Of a stretch of DNA of 64,000 nt, positions 25,274 to 37,180 are shown piece after piece. Position numbers and translations under genes: made by a program. Positions within the stretch are counted from its first letter, which is position 1. Every line of letters starts with the position of its first letter. The notes beneath the pieces were generated by a model. That model saw nothing but the letters and a program-made list of their open reading frames with translations, searched no databases and was not told the origin of the DNA. The DNA comes from Camelus bactrianus. Its lineage: Eukaryota; Chordata; Mammalia; Artiodactyla; Camelidae. The stretch spans positions 7,998,001 to 8,062,000 of the forward strand of contig NC_133569.1 in assembly GCF_048773025.1 (NCBI RefSeq). Direction: 5' to 3'.

Positions 25274-28200
25274 GTGTGTGTGAAAGCCGTCCTTCAGCTA
25301 GCTTGTTGGGAACACAAAGTTTCTTTTCAGTTGCAAACTCCATTCCATACATATATATGGGAGGTACAAGCTCCAACTCGGTTTTACAGTGAAAACTGCA
25401 GGAACTTCAAACCGGCACTAGGAAACAGACTGAGAAAGCTGAGAAAAAGTGTCTCCTGCAACCCGTTCCCTTGGTGCTAGATGAACGAACGTCTCTCCAC
25501 TTGCTCAGATCTGAGAGATAAGTGTGTGTGAAAGCCGTCCTTCAGCTAGCTTGTTGGGAACACAAAGTTTCTTTTCAGTTGCAAACTTCATTCCATACAT
25601 ATATATGGGGAGGTACAAGCTCCAACTCGGTTTTACAGTGAAAACTGCAGGAACTTCAAACCGGCACTAGGAAACAGACTGAGAAAGCTGAGAAAAAGTG
25701 TCTCCTGCAACCCGTTCCCTTGGTGCTAGATGAACGAACGTCTCTCCACTTGCTCAGTTCTGAGAGATAAGTGTGTGTGAAAGCCGTCCTTCAGCTAGCT
25801 TGTTGGGAACACAAAGTTTCTTTTCAGTTGCAAACTCCATTCCATACATATATATGGGGAGGTACAAGCTCCAACTCGGTTTTACAGTGAAAACTGCAGG
25901 AACTTCAAACCGGCACTAGCAAACAGACTGAGAAAGCAGAGAATAAGTGTCTCCTGCAACCCGTTCCCTTGGTGCTAGATGAACGAACGTCTCTCCACTT
26001 GCTCAGTTCTGAGAGATAAGTGTGTGTGAAAGCCGTCCTTCAGCTAGCTTGTTGGGAACACAAAGTTTCTTTTCAGTTGCAAACTCCATTCCATACATAT
26101 ATATGGGGAGGTACAAGCTCCAACTCGGTTTTACAGTGAAAACTGCAGGAACTTCAAACCGGCACTAGGAAACAGACTGAGAAAGCAGAGAAAAAGTGTC
26201 TCCTGCAACCCGTTCCCTTGGTGCTAGATGAACGAAAGTCTCTCCACTTGCTCAGTTCTGAGAGATAAGTGTGTGTGAAAGCCATCCTTCAGCTAGCTTG
26301 TTGGGAACACAAAGTTTCTTTTCAGTTGCAAACTCCATTCCATACATATATATGGGAGTTACAAGCTCCAACTCGGTTTTACAGTGAAAACTGCAGGAAC
26401 TTGATACCGGCACTAGGAAATAGACTGAGAAAGCAGAGAAAAAGTGTCTCCTGCAACCCGTTCCTTGGTGCTAGATGAAGGAACGTCTCTCCACTTGCTC
26501 AGTTCTGAGAGATAAGTGTGTGTGAAAGCCGTCCTTCAACTAGCTTGTTGGGAACACCAAGTTTCTTTTCAGTTGCAAACTCCATTCCATACATATATAT
26601 GGGGAGGTACAAGCTCCAACTCGGTTTTACAGTGGAAACTGCAGGAACTTCAAAACGGCACTAGGAAACAGACTGAGAAAGCAGAGAAAAAGTGTCTCCT
26701 GCAACCCGTTCCCTTGGTGCTAGATGAACGAACGTCTCTCCACTTGCTCAGTTCTGAGAGATAAGTGTGTGTGAAAGCCGTCCTTCAGCTAGCTTCTTGG
26801 GAACACAAAGTTTCTTTTCAGTTGCAAACTCCATTCCATACATATATATGGGAGGTACAAGCTCCAACTCGGTTTTACACTGAAAACTGGAGGAACTTCA
26901 AACCGGCACTAGGAAATAGACTGAGAAAGCAGAGAAAAAGTGTCTCCTGCAACCCGTTCCCTTGGTGCTAGATGAACGAACGTCTCTCCACTTGCTCAGT
27001 TCTGAGAGATAAGTGTGTGTGAAAGCCGTCCTTCAGCTATCTTGTTGGGAACACAAAGTTTCTTTTCAGTTGCAAACTCCATTCCATACATATATATGGG
27101 AGGTAAAAGCTCCAACTCGGTTTTACAGTGAAAACTGCAGGAACTTCAAACCGGCACTAGGAAATAGACTGAGAAAGCAGAGAAAAAGTGTCTCCTGCAA
27201 CCCGTTCCCTTGGTGCTAGATGAACGAACGTCTCTCCACTTGCTCAGTTCTGAGAGATAAGTGTGTGTGAAAGCCGTCCTTCAGCTAGCTTGTTGGGAAC
27301 ACCAAGTTTCTTTTCAGTTGCAAACTCCATTCCATACATATATATGGGGAGGTACAAGCTCCAACTCGGTTTTACAGTGAAAACTGCAGGAACTTCAAAC
27401 CGGCACTAGGAAACAAACTGAGAAAGCAGAGAAAAAGTGTCTCCTGCAACCCGTTCCCTTGGTGCTAGATGAACGAACGTCTCTCCACTTGCTCAGTTCT
27501 GAGAGATAAGTGTGTGTGAAAGCCGTCCTTCACCTAGCTTGTTGGGAACACAAAGTTTCTTTTCAGTTGCAAACTCCATTCCATACATATATATGGGGAG
27601 GTACAAGCTCCAACTCTGTTTTACAGTGAAAACTGCAGGAACTTCAAACCGGCACTAGGAAACAGACTGAGAAAGCTGAGAAAAAGTGTCTCCTGCAACC
27701 CGTTCCCTTGGTGCTAGATGAACGAACGTCTCTCCATTTGCTCAGTTCTGAGAGATAAGTGTGTGTGAAAGCCGTCCTTCAGCTAGCTTGTTTGGAACAC
27801 AAAGTTTCTTTTCAGTTGCAAACTCCATTCCATACATATATATGGGAGGTACAAGCTCCAACTCGGTTTTACAGTGAAAACTGCAGGAACTTGAAACCGG
27901 CACTAGGAAATAGACTGAGAAAGCAGAGAAAAAGTGTCTCCTGCAACCCGTTCCCTTGGTGCTAGATGAACGAACGTCTCTCCACTTGCTCAGTTCTGAG
28001 AGATAAGTGTGTGTGAAACCCGTCCTTCAGCTAGCTTGTTGGGAACACAAAGTTTCTTTTCAGTTGCAAACTCCATTCCATACATATATATGGGGAGGTA
28101 CAAGCTCCAACTCGGTTTTACAGTGAAAACTGCAGGAACTTCATACCGGCACTAGGAAACAGACTGAGAAAGCTGAGAAAAAGTGTCTCCTGCAACCCGT

Positions 28201-29760
28201 TCCCTTGGTGCTAGATGAACGAACGTCTCTCCACTTGCTCAGTTCTGAGAGATAAGTGTGTGTGAAAGCCGTCCTTCAGCTAGCTTGTTGGGAACACCAA
28301 GTTTCTTTTCAGTTGCAAACTCCATTCCATACATATATATGGGGAGGTACAAGCTCCAACTCGGTTTTACAGTGAAAACTGCAGGAACTTCAAACCGGCA
28401 CTAGGAAACAGACTGAGAAAGCAGAGAAAAAGTGTCTCCTGCAACCCGTTCCCTTGGTGCTAGATGAACGAACGTCTCTACACTTGCTCAGTTCTGAGAG
28501 ATAAGTGTGTGTGAAAGCCGTCCTTCACCTAGCTTGTTGGGAACACAAAGTTTCTTTTCAGTTGCAAACTCCATTCCATACATATATATGGGGAGGTACA
28601 AGCTCCAACTAGGTTTTACAGTGAAAACTGCAGGAACTTCAAACCGGCACTAGGAAACAGACTGAGAAAGCTGAGAAAAAGTGTCTCCTGCAACCCGTTC
28701 CCTTGGTGCTAGATGAACGAACGTCTCTCCATTTGCTCAGTTCTGAGCGATAAGTGTGTGTGAAAGCCGTCCTTCAGCTAGCTTGTTTGGAACACAAAGT
28801 TTCTTTTCAGTTGCAAACTCCATTCCATACATATATATGGGAGGTACAAGCTCCAACTCGGTTTTACAGTGAAAACTGCAGGAACTTGAAACCGGCACTA
28901 CGAAACAGACTGAGAAAGCAGAGAAAAAGTGTCTCCTGCAACCCGTTCCCTTGGTGCTAGATGAACGAACGTCTCTCCACTTGCTCAGTTCTGAGAGATA
29001 AGTGTGTGTGAAACCCGTCCTTCAGCTAGCTTGTTGGGAACACAAAGTTTCTTTTCAGTTGCAAACTCCATTCCATACATATATATGGGAGGTACAAGCT
29101 CCAACTCGGTTTTACAGTGAAAACTGCAGGAACTTCAAACCGGCACTAGGAAACAGACTGAGAAAGCTGAGAAAAAGTGTCTCCTGCAACCCGTTCCCTT
29201 GGTGCTAGATGAACGAAAGTCTCTCCACTTGCTCAGTTCTGAGAGATAAGTGTGTGTGAAAGCCATCCTTCAGCTAGCTTGTTGGGAACACAAAGTTTCT
29301 TTTCAGTTGCAAACTTCATTCCATACATATATATGGGGAGGTACAAGCTCCAACTCGGTTTTACAGTGAAAACTGCAGGAACTTCAAACCGGCACTAGGA
29401 AACAAACTGAGAAAGCTGAGAAAAAGTGTCTCCTGCAACCCGTTCCCTTGGTGCTAGATGAACGAAAGTCTCTCCACTTGCTCAGTTCTGAGAGATAAGT
29501 GTGTGTGAAAGCCATCATTCAGATAGCTTGTTGGGAACACAAAGTTTCTTTTCAGTTGCAAACTCCATTCCATACATATATATGGGGAGGTACAAGCTCC
29601 AACTCGGTTTTACAGTGAAAACTGCAGGAACTTCAAACCGGCACTAGGAAACAGACTGAGAAAGCAGAGAAAAAGTGTCTCCTGCAACCCGTTCCCTTGG
29701 TGCTAGATGAACGAACGCCTCTCCACTTGCTCAGTTCTGAGAGATAAGTGTGTGTGAAAG
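24280..29760 (+). repeat. Block B, second copy (about 5.5 kb)
   Basis: Partner of 17,817-22,787, with the same marker order from 24,280. It differs by an extra two-monomer insertion at 28,505-29,001, a second copy of the CACC plus TTGTTTGGAAC pair. Private differences include CTCAGATCTGAG near 25,504, CTTCAACTAGC near 26,536 and CAGCTATC near 27,038. The match with copy 1 ends near the CGCCTCTCC marker (22,758 and 29,718); beyond it copy 2 has CTTCATTCC and no CAAGCCGG. Confidence 0.8.
28505..29001 (+). repeat. Extra 497-bp dimer in block B copy 2
   Basis: The units at 28,505 (CACCTAGC, AACTAGG) and 28,754 (TTGTTTGGAAC, CACTACGAAACAG) repeat the pair at 27,510 and 27,759 about 995 bp upstream. 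They have no equivalent in block B copy 1, where 21,793 is followed directly by 22,042. They are not identical to their presumed source (AACTAGG against AACTCTG), so later conversion or a different donor is likely. Confidence 0.7.
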
Positions 29761-32700
29761 CCGTCCTTCACCTAGCTTGTTGGGAACACAAAGTTTCTTT
29801 TCAGTTGCAAACTTCATTCCATACATATATATGGGGAGGTACAAGCTCCAACTCGGTTTTACAGTGAAAACTGCAGGAACTTCAAACCGGCACTAGGAAA
29901 CAGACTGAGAAAGCAGAGAAAAAGTGTCTCCTGCAACCCGTTCCCATGGTGCTAGATGAACGAACGTCTCTCCACTTGCTCAGTTCTGAGAGATAAGTGT
30001 GTGTGAAAGCCGTCCTTCACCTAGCTTGTTGGGAACACAAAGTTTCTTTTCAGTTGCAAACTCCATTCCATACATATATATGGGGAGGTACAAGCTCCAA
30101 CTCGGTTTTACAGTGAAAACTGCAGGAACTTCAAACCGGCACTAGGAAACAGACTGAGAAAGCAGAGAAAAACTGTCTCCTGCAACCCGTTCCCTTGGTG
30201 CTAGATGAACGAACGTCTCTCCACTTGCTCAGTTCTGAGAGATAAGTGTGTGTGAAAGCCGTCCTTCAGCTAGCTTGTTGGGAACACAAAGTTTCTTTTC
30301 AGTTGCAAACTCCATTCCATACATATATATGGGGAGGTACAAGCTCCAACTCGGTTTTACAGTGAAAACTGCAGGAACTTCAAACCGGCACTAGGAAACA
30401 GACTGAGAAACCTGAGAAAAAGTGTCTCCTGCAACCCGTTACCTTGGTGATAGATGAACGAAAGTCTCTCCACTTGCTCAGTTCTGAGAGATAAGTGTGT
30501 GTGAAAGCCGTCCTTCAGCTAGCTTGTTGGGAACACAAAGTTTCTTTTCAGTTGCAAACTCCATTCCATACATATATATGGGGAGGTACAAGCTCCAACT
30601 CGGTTTTACAGTGAAAACTGCAGGAACTTCAAACCGGCACTAGGAAACAGACTGGGAAAGCTGAGAAAAAGTGTCTCCTGCAACCCGTTCCCTTGGTGCT
30701 AGATGAACGAACGTCTCTCCACTTGCTCAGTTCTGAGAGATAAGTGTGTGTGAAAGCCGTCCTTCAGCTAGCTTGTTGGGAACACAAAGTTTCTTTTCAG
30801 TTGCAAACTCCATTCCATACATATATATGGGAGGTACAAGCTCCAACTCGGTTTTACAGTGAAAACTGCAGGAACTTCAAACCGGCACTAGGAAACAGAC
30901 TGAGAAAGCAGAGAAAAAGTGTCTCCTGCAACCCGTTCCCTTGGTGCTAGATGAACGAACGTCTCTCCACTTGCTCAGTTCTGAGAGATAAGTGTGTGTG
31001 AAAGCCGTCCTTCAGCTAGCTTCTTGGGAACACAAAGTTTCTTTTCAGTTGCAAACTCCATTCCATACATATATATGGGAGGTACAAGCTCCAACTCGGT
31101 TTTACACTGAAAACTGCAGGAACTTCAAACCGGCACTAGGAAATAGACTGAGAAAGCAGAGAAAAAGTGTCTACTGCAACCCGTTCCCTTGGTGCTAGAT
31201 GAACGAACGTCTCTCCACTTGCTCAGCTCTGAGAGATAAGTGTGTGTGAAAGCCGTCCTTCAGCTAGCTTGTTGGGAACAGAAAGTTTCTTTTCAGTTGC
31301 AAACTTCATTCCATACATATATATGGGGAGGTACAAGCTCCAACTCGGTTTTACAGTGAAAACTGCAGGAACTTCAAACCGGCACTAGGAAACAGACTGA
31401 GAAAGCAGAGAAAAAGTGTCTCCTGCAACCCGTTCCCTTGGTGCTAGATGAACGAACGTCTCTCCACTTGCTCAGTTCTGAGAGATAAGTGTGTGTGAAA
31501 GCCGTCCTTCAGCTAGCTTGTTGGGAACACAAAGTTTCTTTTCAGTTGCAAACTCCATTCCATACATATATATGGGAGGTACAAGCTCCAACTAGGTTTT
31601 ACAGTGAAAACTGCAGGAACTTCAAACCGGCACTAGGAAACAGACTGAGAAAGCTGAGAAAAAGTGTCTCCTGCAACCCGTTCCCTTGGTGCTAGATGAA
31701 CGAACGTCTCTCCACTTGCTCAGTTCTGAGAGATAAGTGTGTGTGAAAGCCGTCCTTCAGCTAGCTTGTTGGGAACACAAAGATTCTTTTCAGTTGCAAA
31801 CTCCATTCCATACATATATATGGGGAGTTACAAGCTCCAACACGGTTTTACAGTGAAAACTGCAGGAACTTCAAACCGGCACTAGGAAACAGATTGAGAA
31901 AGCAGAGAAAAACTGTCTCCTGCAACCCGTTCCCTTGGTGCTAGATGAACGAACGTCTGTCCACTTGCTCAGTTCTGAGAGATAAGTGTGTGTGAAAGCC
32001 GTCCTTCAGCTAGCTTGTTGGGAACACAAAGTTTCTTTTCAGTTGCAAACTCCATTCCATACATATATATGGGAGGTACAAGCTCCAACTCGGTTTTACA
32101 CTGAAAACTGCAGGAACTTCAAACCGGCACTAGGAAATAGACTGAGAAAGCAGAGAAAAAGTGTCTACTGCAACCCGTTCCCTTGGTGCTAGATGAACGA
32201 ACGTCTCTCCACTTGCTCAGTTCTGAGAGATAAGTGTGTGTGAAAGCCGTCCTTCAGCTAGCTTGTTGGGAACACAAAGTTTCTTTTCAGTTGCAAACTT
32301 CATTCCATACATATATATGGGGAGGTACAAGCTCCAACTCGGTTTTACAGTGAAAACTGCAGGAACTTCAAACCGGCAATAGGAAACAGACTGAGAAAGC
32401 AGAGAAAAAGTGTCTCCTGCAACCCGTTCCCTTGGTGCTAGATGAACGAACGTCTCTCCACTTGCTCAGTTCTGAGAGATAAGTGTGTGTGAAAGCCGTC
32501 CTTCAGCTAGCTTGTTGGGAACACCAAGTTTCTTTTCAGTTGCAAACTCCATTCCATACATATATATGGGAGGTACAAGCTCCAACTAGGTTTTACAGTG
32601 AAAACTGCAGGAACTTCAAACCGGCACTAGGAAACAGACTGAGAAAGCTGAGAAAAAGTGTCTCCTGCAACCCGTTCCCTTGGTGCTAGATGAACGAACG

Positions 32701-32952
32701 TCTCTCCACTTGCTCAGTTCTGAGAGATAAGTGTGTGTGAAAGCCGTCCTTCAGCTAGCTTGTTGGGAACACAAAGTTTCTTTTCAGTTGCAAACTCCAT
32801 TCCATACATATATATGGGGAGTTACAAGCTCCAACACGGTTTTACAGTGAAAACTGCAGGAACTTCAAACCGGCACTAGGAAACAGATTGAGAAAGCAGA
32901 GAAAAACTGTCTCCTGCAACCCGTTCCCTTGGTGCTAGATGAACGAACGTCT
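29600..32952 (+). repeat. Block C, first copy
   Basis: It matches about 47,755-50,362 at offset 18,155. Shared markers are CGCCTCTCC (29,718 and 47,873), CTTCATTCC with CCCATGG, AAAAACTGTC (30,173 and 48,328), GTTACCTTGGTGATAG with CGAAAGTC, ACTGGGAAAG, the GGG unit 30,744/48,899, TTCTTGGG with GTCTACTGC (30,992/49,147), GCTCTGAG, and AAGATTC with GGGAGTTAC and AACACGG. This copy is three monomers longer because of an internal tandem duplication. Confidence 0.8.
30744..30991 (+). repeat. Reference 248-bp monomer (GGG type)
   Basis: This unit equals the 249-bp reference apart from three G instead of four after the ATATAT tract. About 81 of 256 units are of this length class, in four of them with GAG rather than GGG (near 33.8, 41.0, 51.2 and 53.9 kb). 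The class is scattered in clusters, for example 5,149-5,643, 35,966-36,709 and 61,339-62,330, and follows the higher-order blocks. The missing G shifts the forward frame past an otherwise constant TGA and opens 68 codons. That frame begins at GTG and has no ATG at its start, so I do not treat it as coding. Confidence 0.93.
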
Positions 32953-32979
32953 GTCCACTTGCTCAGTTCTGAGAGATAA
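30992..32979 (+). repeat. Tandem 4-monomer pair, 994 bp each
   Basis: 30,992-31,985 and 31,986-32,979 are in the same order: GTCTACTGC GGG unit, CTTCATTCC unit, AACTAGG GGG unit, GGGAGTTAC/AACACGG unit ending GTCTGTCC. The pairs 30,992/31,986 and 31,489/32,483 are both 994 bp apart. Small differences (TTCTTGGG against TTGTTGGG, CACAAAG against CACCAAG, AAGATTC against AAGTTTC) show some time since duplication or patchy conversion. Confidence 0.8.
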
Positions 32980-35900
32980 GTGTGTGTGAAAGCCGTCCTT
33001 CAGCTAGCTTGTTGGGAACACAAAGTTTCTTTTCAGTTGCAAACTCCATTCCATACATATATATGGGGAGGTACAAGCTCCAACTCGGTTTTACAGTGAA
33101 AACTGCAGAAACTTCATACCGGCACTAGGAAACAGACTGAGAAAGCTGAGAAAAAGTGTCTCCTGCAACCCGTTACCTTGGTGATAGATGAACGAACGTC
33201 TCTCCACTTGCTCAGTTCTGAGAGATAAGTGTGTGTGAAAGCCGTCCTTCAGCTAGCTTGTTGGGAACACAAAGTTACTTTTCAGTTGCAAACTCCATTC
33301 CATACATATATATGGGGAGGTACAAGCTCAAACTCGGTTTTACAGTGAAAACTGCAGGAACTTCAAACCGGCACTAGGAAAGAGACTGGGAAAGCTGAGA
33401 AAAAGTGTCTCCTGCAACCCGTTCCCTTGGTGCTAGATGAACGAACGTCTCTCCACTTGCTCAGTTCTGAGAGATAAGTGTGTGTGAAAGCCGTCCTTCA
33501 GCTAGCTTGTTGGGAACACAAAGTTTCTTTTCAGTTGCAAACTCCATTCCATACATATATATGGGGAGGTACAAGCTCCAACTCGGTTTTACAGTGAAAA
33601 CTGCAGGAACTTCAAACCGGTACTAGGAAACAGACTGAGAAAGCAGAGAAAAAGTGTCTCCTGCAACCCGTTCCCTTGGTGCTAGATGAACGAACGTCTC
33701 TCCACTTGCTCAGTTCTGAGAGATAAGTGTGTGTGAAAGCCGTCCTTCAGCTAGCTTGTTGGGAACACCAAGTTTCTTTTCAGTTGCAAACTCCATTCCA
33801 TACATATATATGAGAGGTACAAGCTCCAACTCGGTTTTACAGTGAAAACTGCAGGAACTTCAAACCGGCACTAGGAAATAGACTGAGAAAGCAGAGAAAA
33901 AGTGTCTCCTGCAACCCATTCCCTTGGTGCTAGATGAACGAACGTCTCTCCACTTGCTCAGTTCTGAGAGATAAGTGTGTGTGAAAGCCGTCCTTCAGCT
34001 AGCTTGTTGGGAACACAAAGTTTCTTTTCAGTTGCAAACTCCATTCCATACATATATATGGGGAGGTACAAGCTCCAACTTGGTTTTACAGTGAAAACTG
34101 CAGGAACTTCAAACCGGCACTAGGAAACAGACTGAGAAACCTGAGAAAAAGTGTCTCCTGCAACCCGTTTCCTTGGTGCTAGATGAACGAACGTCTTTCC
34201 ACTTGCTCAGTTCTGAGAGATAAGTGTGTGTGAAAGCCGTCCTTCAGCTAGCTTGTTGGGAACACAAAGTTTCTTTTCAGTTGCAAACTCCATTCCATAC
34301 ATATATATGGGGAGGTACAAGCTCCAACTCGGTTTTACAGTGAAAACTGCAGGAACTTCAAACCGGCACTAGGAAACAGACTGAGAAAGCAGAGAAAAGT
34401 GTCTCCTGCAACCCGTTCCCTTGCTGCTAGATGAACGAACGTCTCTCCACTTGCTCAGTTCTGAGAGATAAGTGTGTGTGAAAGCCGTCCTTCAACTAGC
34501 TTGTTGGGAACACAAAGTTTCTTTTCAGTTGCAAACTCCATTCCATACATATATATGGGGAGGTACAAGCTCCAACTAGGTTTTACAGTGAAAACTGCAG
34601 GAACTTCAAACCGGCACTAGGAAACAGACTGAGAAAGCTGAGAAAAAGTGTCTCCTGCAACCCGTTCCCTTGGTGCTAGATGAACGAACGTCTCTCCACT
34701 TGCTCATTTCTGAGAGATAAGTGTGTGTGAAAGCCGTCCTTCAGCTAGCTTGTTGGGAACACAAAGTTTCTTTTCAGTTGCAAACTCCATTCCATACATA
34801 TATATGGGGAGTTACAAGCTCCAACTCGGTTTTACAGTGAAAACTGCAGGAACTTCAAACCGGCACTAGGAAACAGAGTGAGAAAGCAGAGAAAAACTGT
34901 CTCCTGCAACCCGTTCCCTTGGTGCTAGATGAACGAACGTCTCTCCACTTGCTCAGTTCTGAGAGATAAGTGTGTGTGAAAGCCGTCCTTCAGCTAGCTT
35001 GTTGGGAACACAAAGTTTCTTTTCAGTTGCAAAATCTATTCCATACATATACATGGGGAGGTACAAGCTCCAACTCGGTTTTACAGTGAAAACTGCAGGA
35101 ACTTCAAACCGGCACTAGGAAATAGACTGAGAAAGCAGAGAAAAAGTGTCTCCTGCAACCCGTTCCCTTGGTGCTAGATGAACGAACGTCTCTCCACTTG
35201 CTCAGTTCTGAGAGATAAGTGTGTGTGAAAGCCGTCCTTCAGCTAGCTTGTTGGGAACACAAAGTTTCTTTTCAGTTGCAAACTCCATTTAATACATATA
35301 TATGGGGAGTTACATGCTCCAACTCGGTTTTACAGTGAAAACTGCAGGAACTTCAAACCGGCACTAGGAAACAGAGTGAGAAAGCAGAGAAAAACTGTCT
35401 CCTGCAACCCGTTCCCTTGGTGCTAGATGAACGAACGTCTCTTCACTTGCTCAGTTCTGAGAGATAAGTGTGTGTGAAAGCCGTCCTTCAGCTAGCTTGT
35501 TGGGAACACAAAGTTTCTTTTCAGTTGCCAACTCTATTCCATACATATATATGGGGAGGTACAAGCTCCGACTCGGTTTTACAGTGAAAACTGCAGGAAC
35601 TTCAAACCGGCACTAGGAAATAGACTGAGAAAGCAGAGAAAAAGTGTCTCCTTCAACATGTTCCCTTGGTGCTAGATGAACGAACGTCTCTCCACTTGCT
35701 CAGTTATGAGAGATAAGTGTGTGTGAAACCCGTCCTTCAGCTAGCTTGTTGGGAACACAAAGTTTCTTTTCAGTTGCAAACTCCATTCCATACATATATA
35801 TGGGGAGGTACAAGCTCCAACTCGGTTTTACAGTGAAAACTGCAGGAACTTCAAACCGGCACTAGGAAACAGACTGAGAAAGCAGAGAAAAAGTGTCTCC

Positions 35901-37180
35901 TGCAACCCGTTCCCTTGGTGCTAGATGAACGAACGTCTCTCCACTTGCTCAGTTCTGAGAGATAAGTGTGTGTGAAAGCCGTCCTTCAGCTAGCTTCTTG
36001 GGAACACAAAGTTTCTTTTCAGTTGCAAACTCCATTCCATACATATATATGGGAGGTACAAGCTCCAACTCGGTTTTACACTGAAAACTGGAGGAACTTC
36101 AAACCGGCACTAGGAAACAGACTGAGAAAGCAGAGAAAAAGTGTCTCCTGCAACCCGTTCCCTTGGTGCTAGATGAACGAACGTCTCTCCACTTGCTCAG
36201 TTCTGAGAGATAAGTGTGTGTGAAAGCCGTCCTTCAGCTAGCTTCTTGGGAACACAAAGTTTCTTTTCAGTTGCAAACTCCATTCCATACATATATATGG
36301 GAGGTACAAGCTCCAACTCGGTTTTACACTGAAAACTGGAGGAACTTCAAACCGGCACTAGGAAATAGACTGAGAAAGCAGAGAAAAAGTGTCTCCTGCA
36401 ACCCGTTCCCTTGGTGCTAGATGAACGAACGTCTCTCCACTTGCTCAGTTCTGAGAGATAAGTGTGTGTGAAAGCCGTCCTTCAGCTAGCTTGTTGGGAA
36501 CACAAAGTTTCTTTTCAGTTGCAAACTCCATTCCATACATATATATGGGAGGTAAAAGCTCCAACTCGTTTTTACAGTGAAAACTGCAGGAACTTCAAAC
36601 CGGCACTAGGAAATAGACTGAGAAAGCAGAGAAAAAGTGTCTCCTGCAACCCGTTCCCTTGGTGCTAGATGAACGAACGTCTCTCCACTTGCTCAGTTCT
36701 GAGAGATAAGTGTGTGTGAAAGCCGTCCTTCAGCTAGCTTGTTGGGAACACCAAGTTTCTTTTCAGTTGCAAACTCCATTCCATACATATATATGGGGAG
36801 GTACAAGCTCCAACTCGGTTTTACAGTGAAAACTGCAGGAACTTCAAACCGGCACTAGGAAACAAACTGAGAAAGCAGAGAAAAAGTGTCTCCTGCAACC
36901 CGTTCCCTTGGTGCTAGATGAACGAACGTCTCTCCACTTGCTCAGTTCTGAGAGATAAGTGTGTGTGAAAGCCGTCCTTCACCTAGCTTGTTGGGAACAC
37001 AAAGTTTCTTTTCAGTTGCAAACTCCATTCCATACATATATATGGGGAGGTACAAGCTCCAACTCTGTTTTACAGTGAAAACTGCAGGAACTTCAAACCG
37101 GCACTAGGAAACAGACTGAGAAAGCTGAGAAAAAGTGTCTCCTGCAACCCGTTCCCTTGGTGCTAGATGAACGAACGTCT
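32953..37180 (+). repeat. Block D, first copy (about 4.2 kb)
   Basis: It matches 40,166-44,393 at exactly 7,213 bp offset and, for its first 2.8 kb, 50,363-53,135 at 17,410. Markers in order: GTCTGTCC, GCAGAAACTTCATACC, GTTACCTTGGTGATAG, AAAGTTACTTTTC (A at 33,277, 40,490 and 50,687), AAGCTCAAAC, GAAAGAGACTGGG, CCGGTACTAGG, ATATGAGAGG, AACTTGG, GTCTTTCC, a one-A-shorter purine tract, CTTGCTGC, CTTCAACTAGC, CTCATTTC, CAAAATCTATTCC, CATTTAATAC, TTGCCAACTC, CAGTTATGAG. Only a handful of single differences were seen from copy 2 (for example CCCGTTTCC near 34,167 and CAACATGTTCC near 35,655), so identity is well above 99%. Confidence 0.88.
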
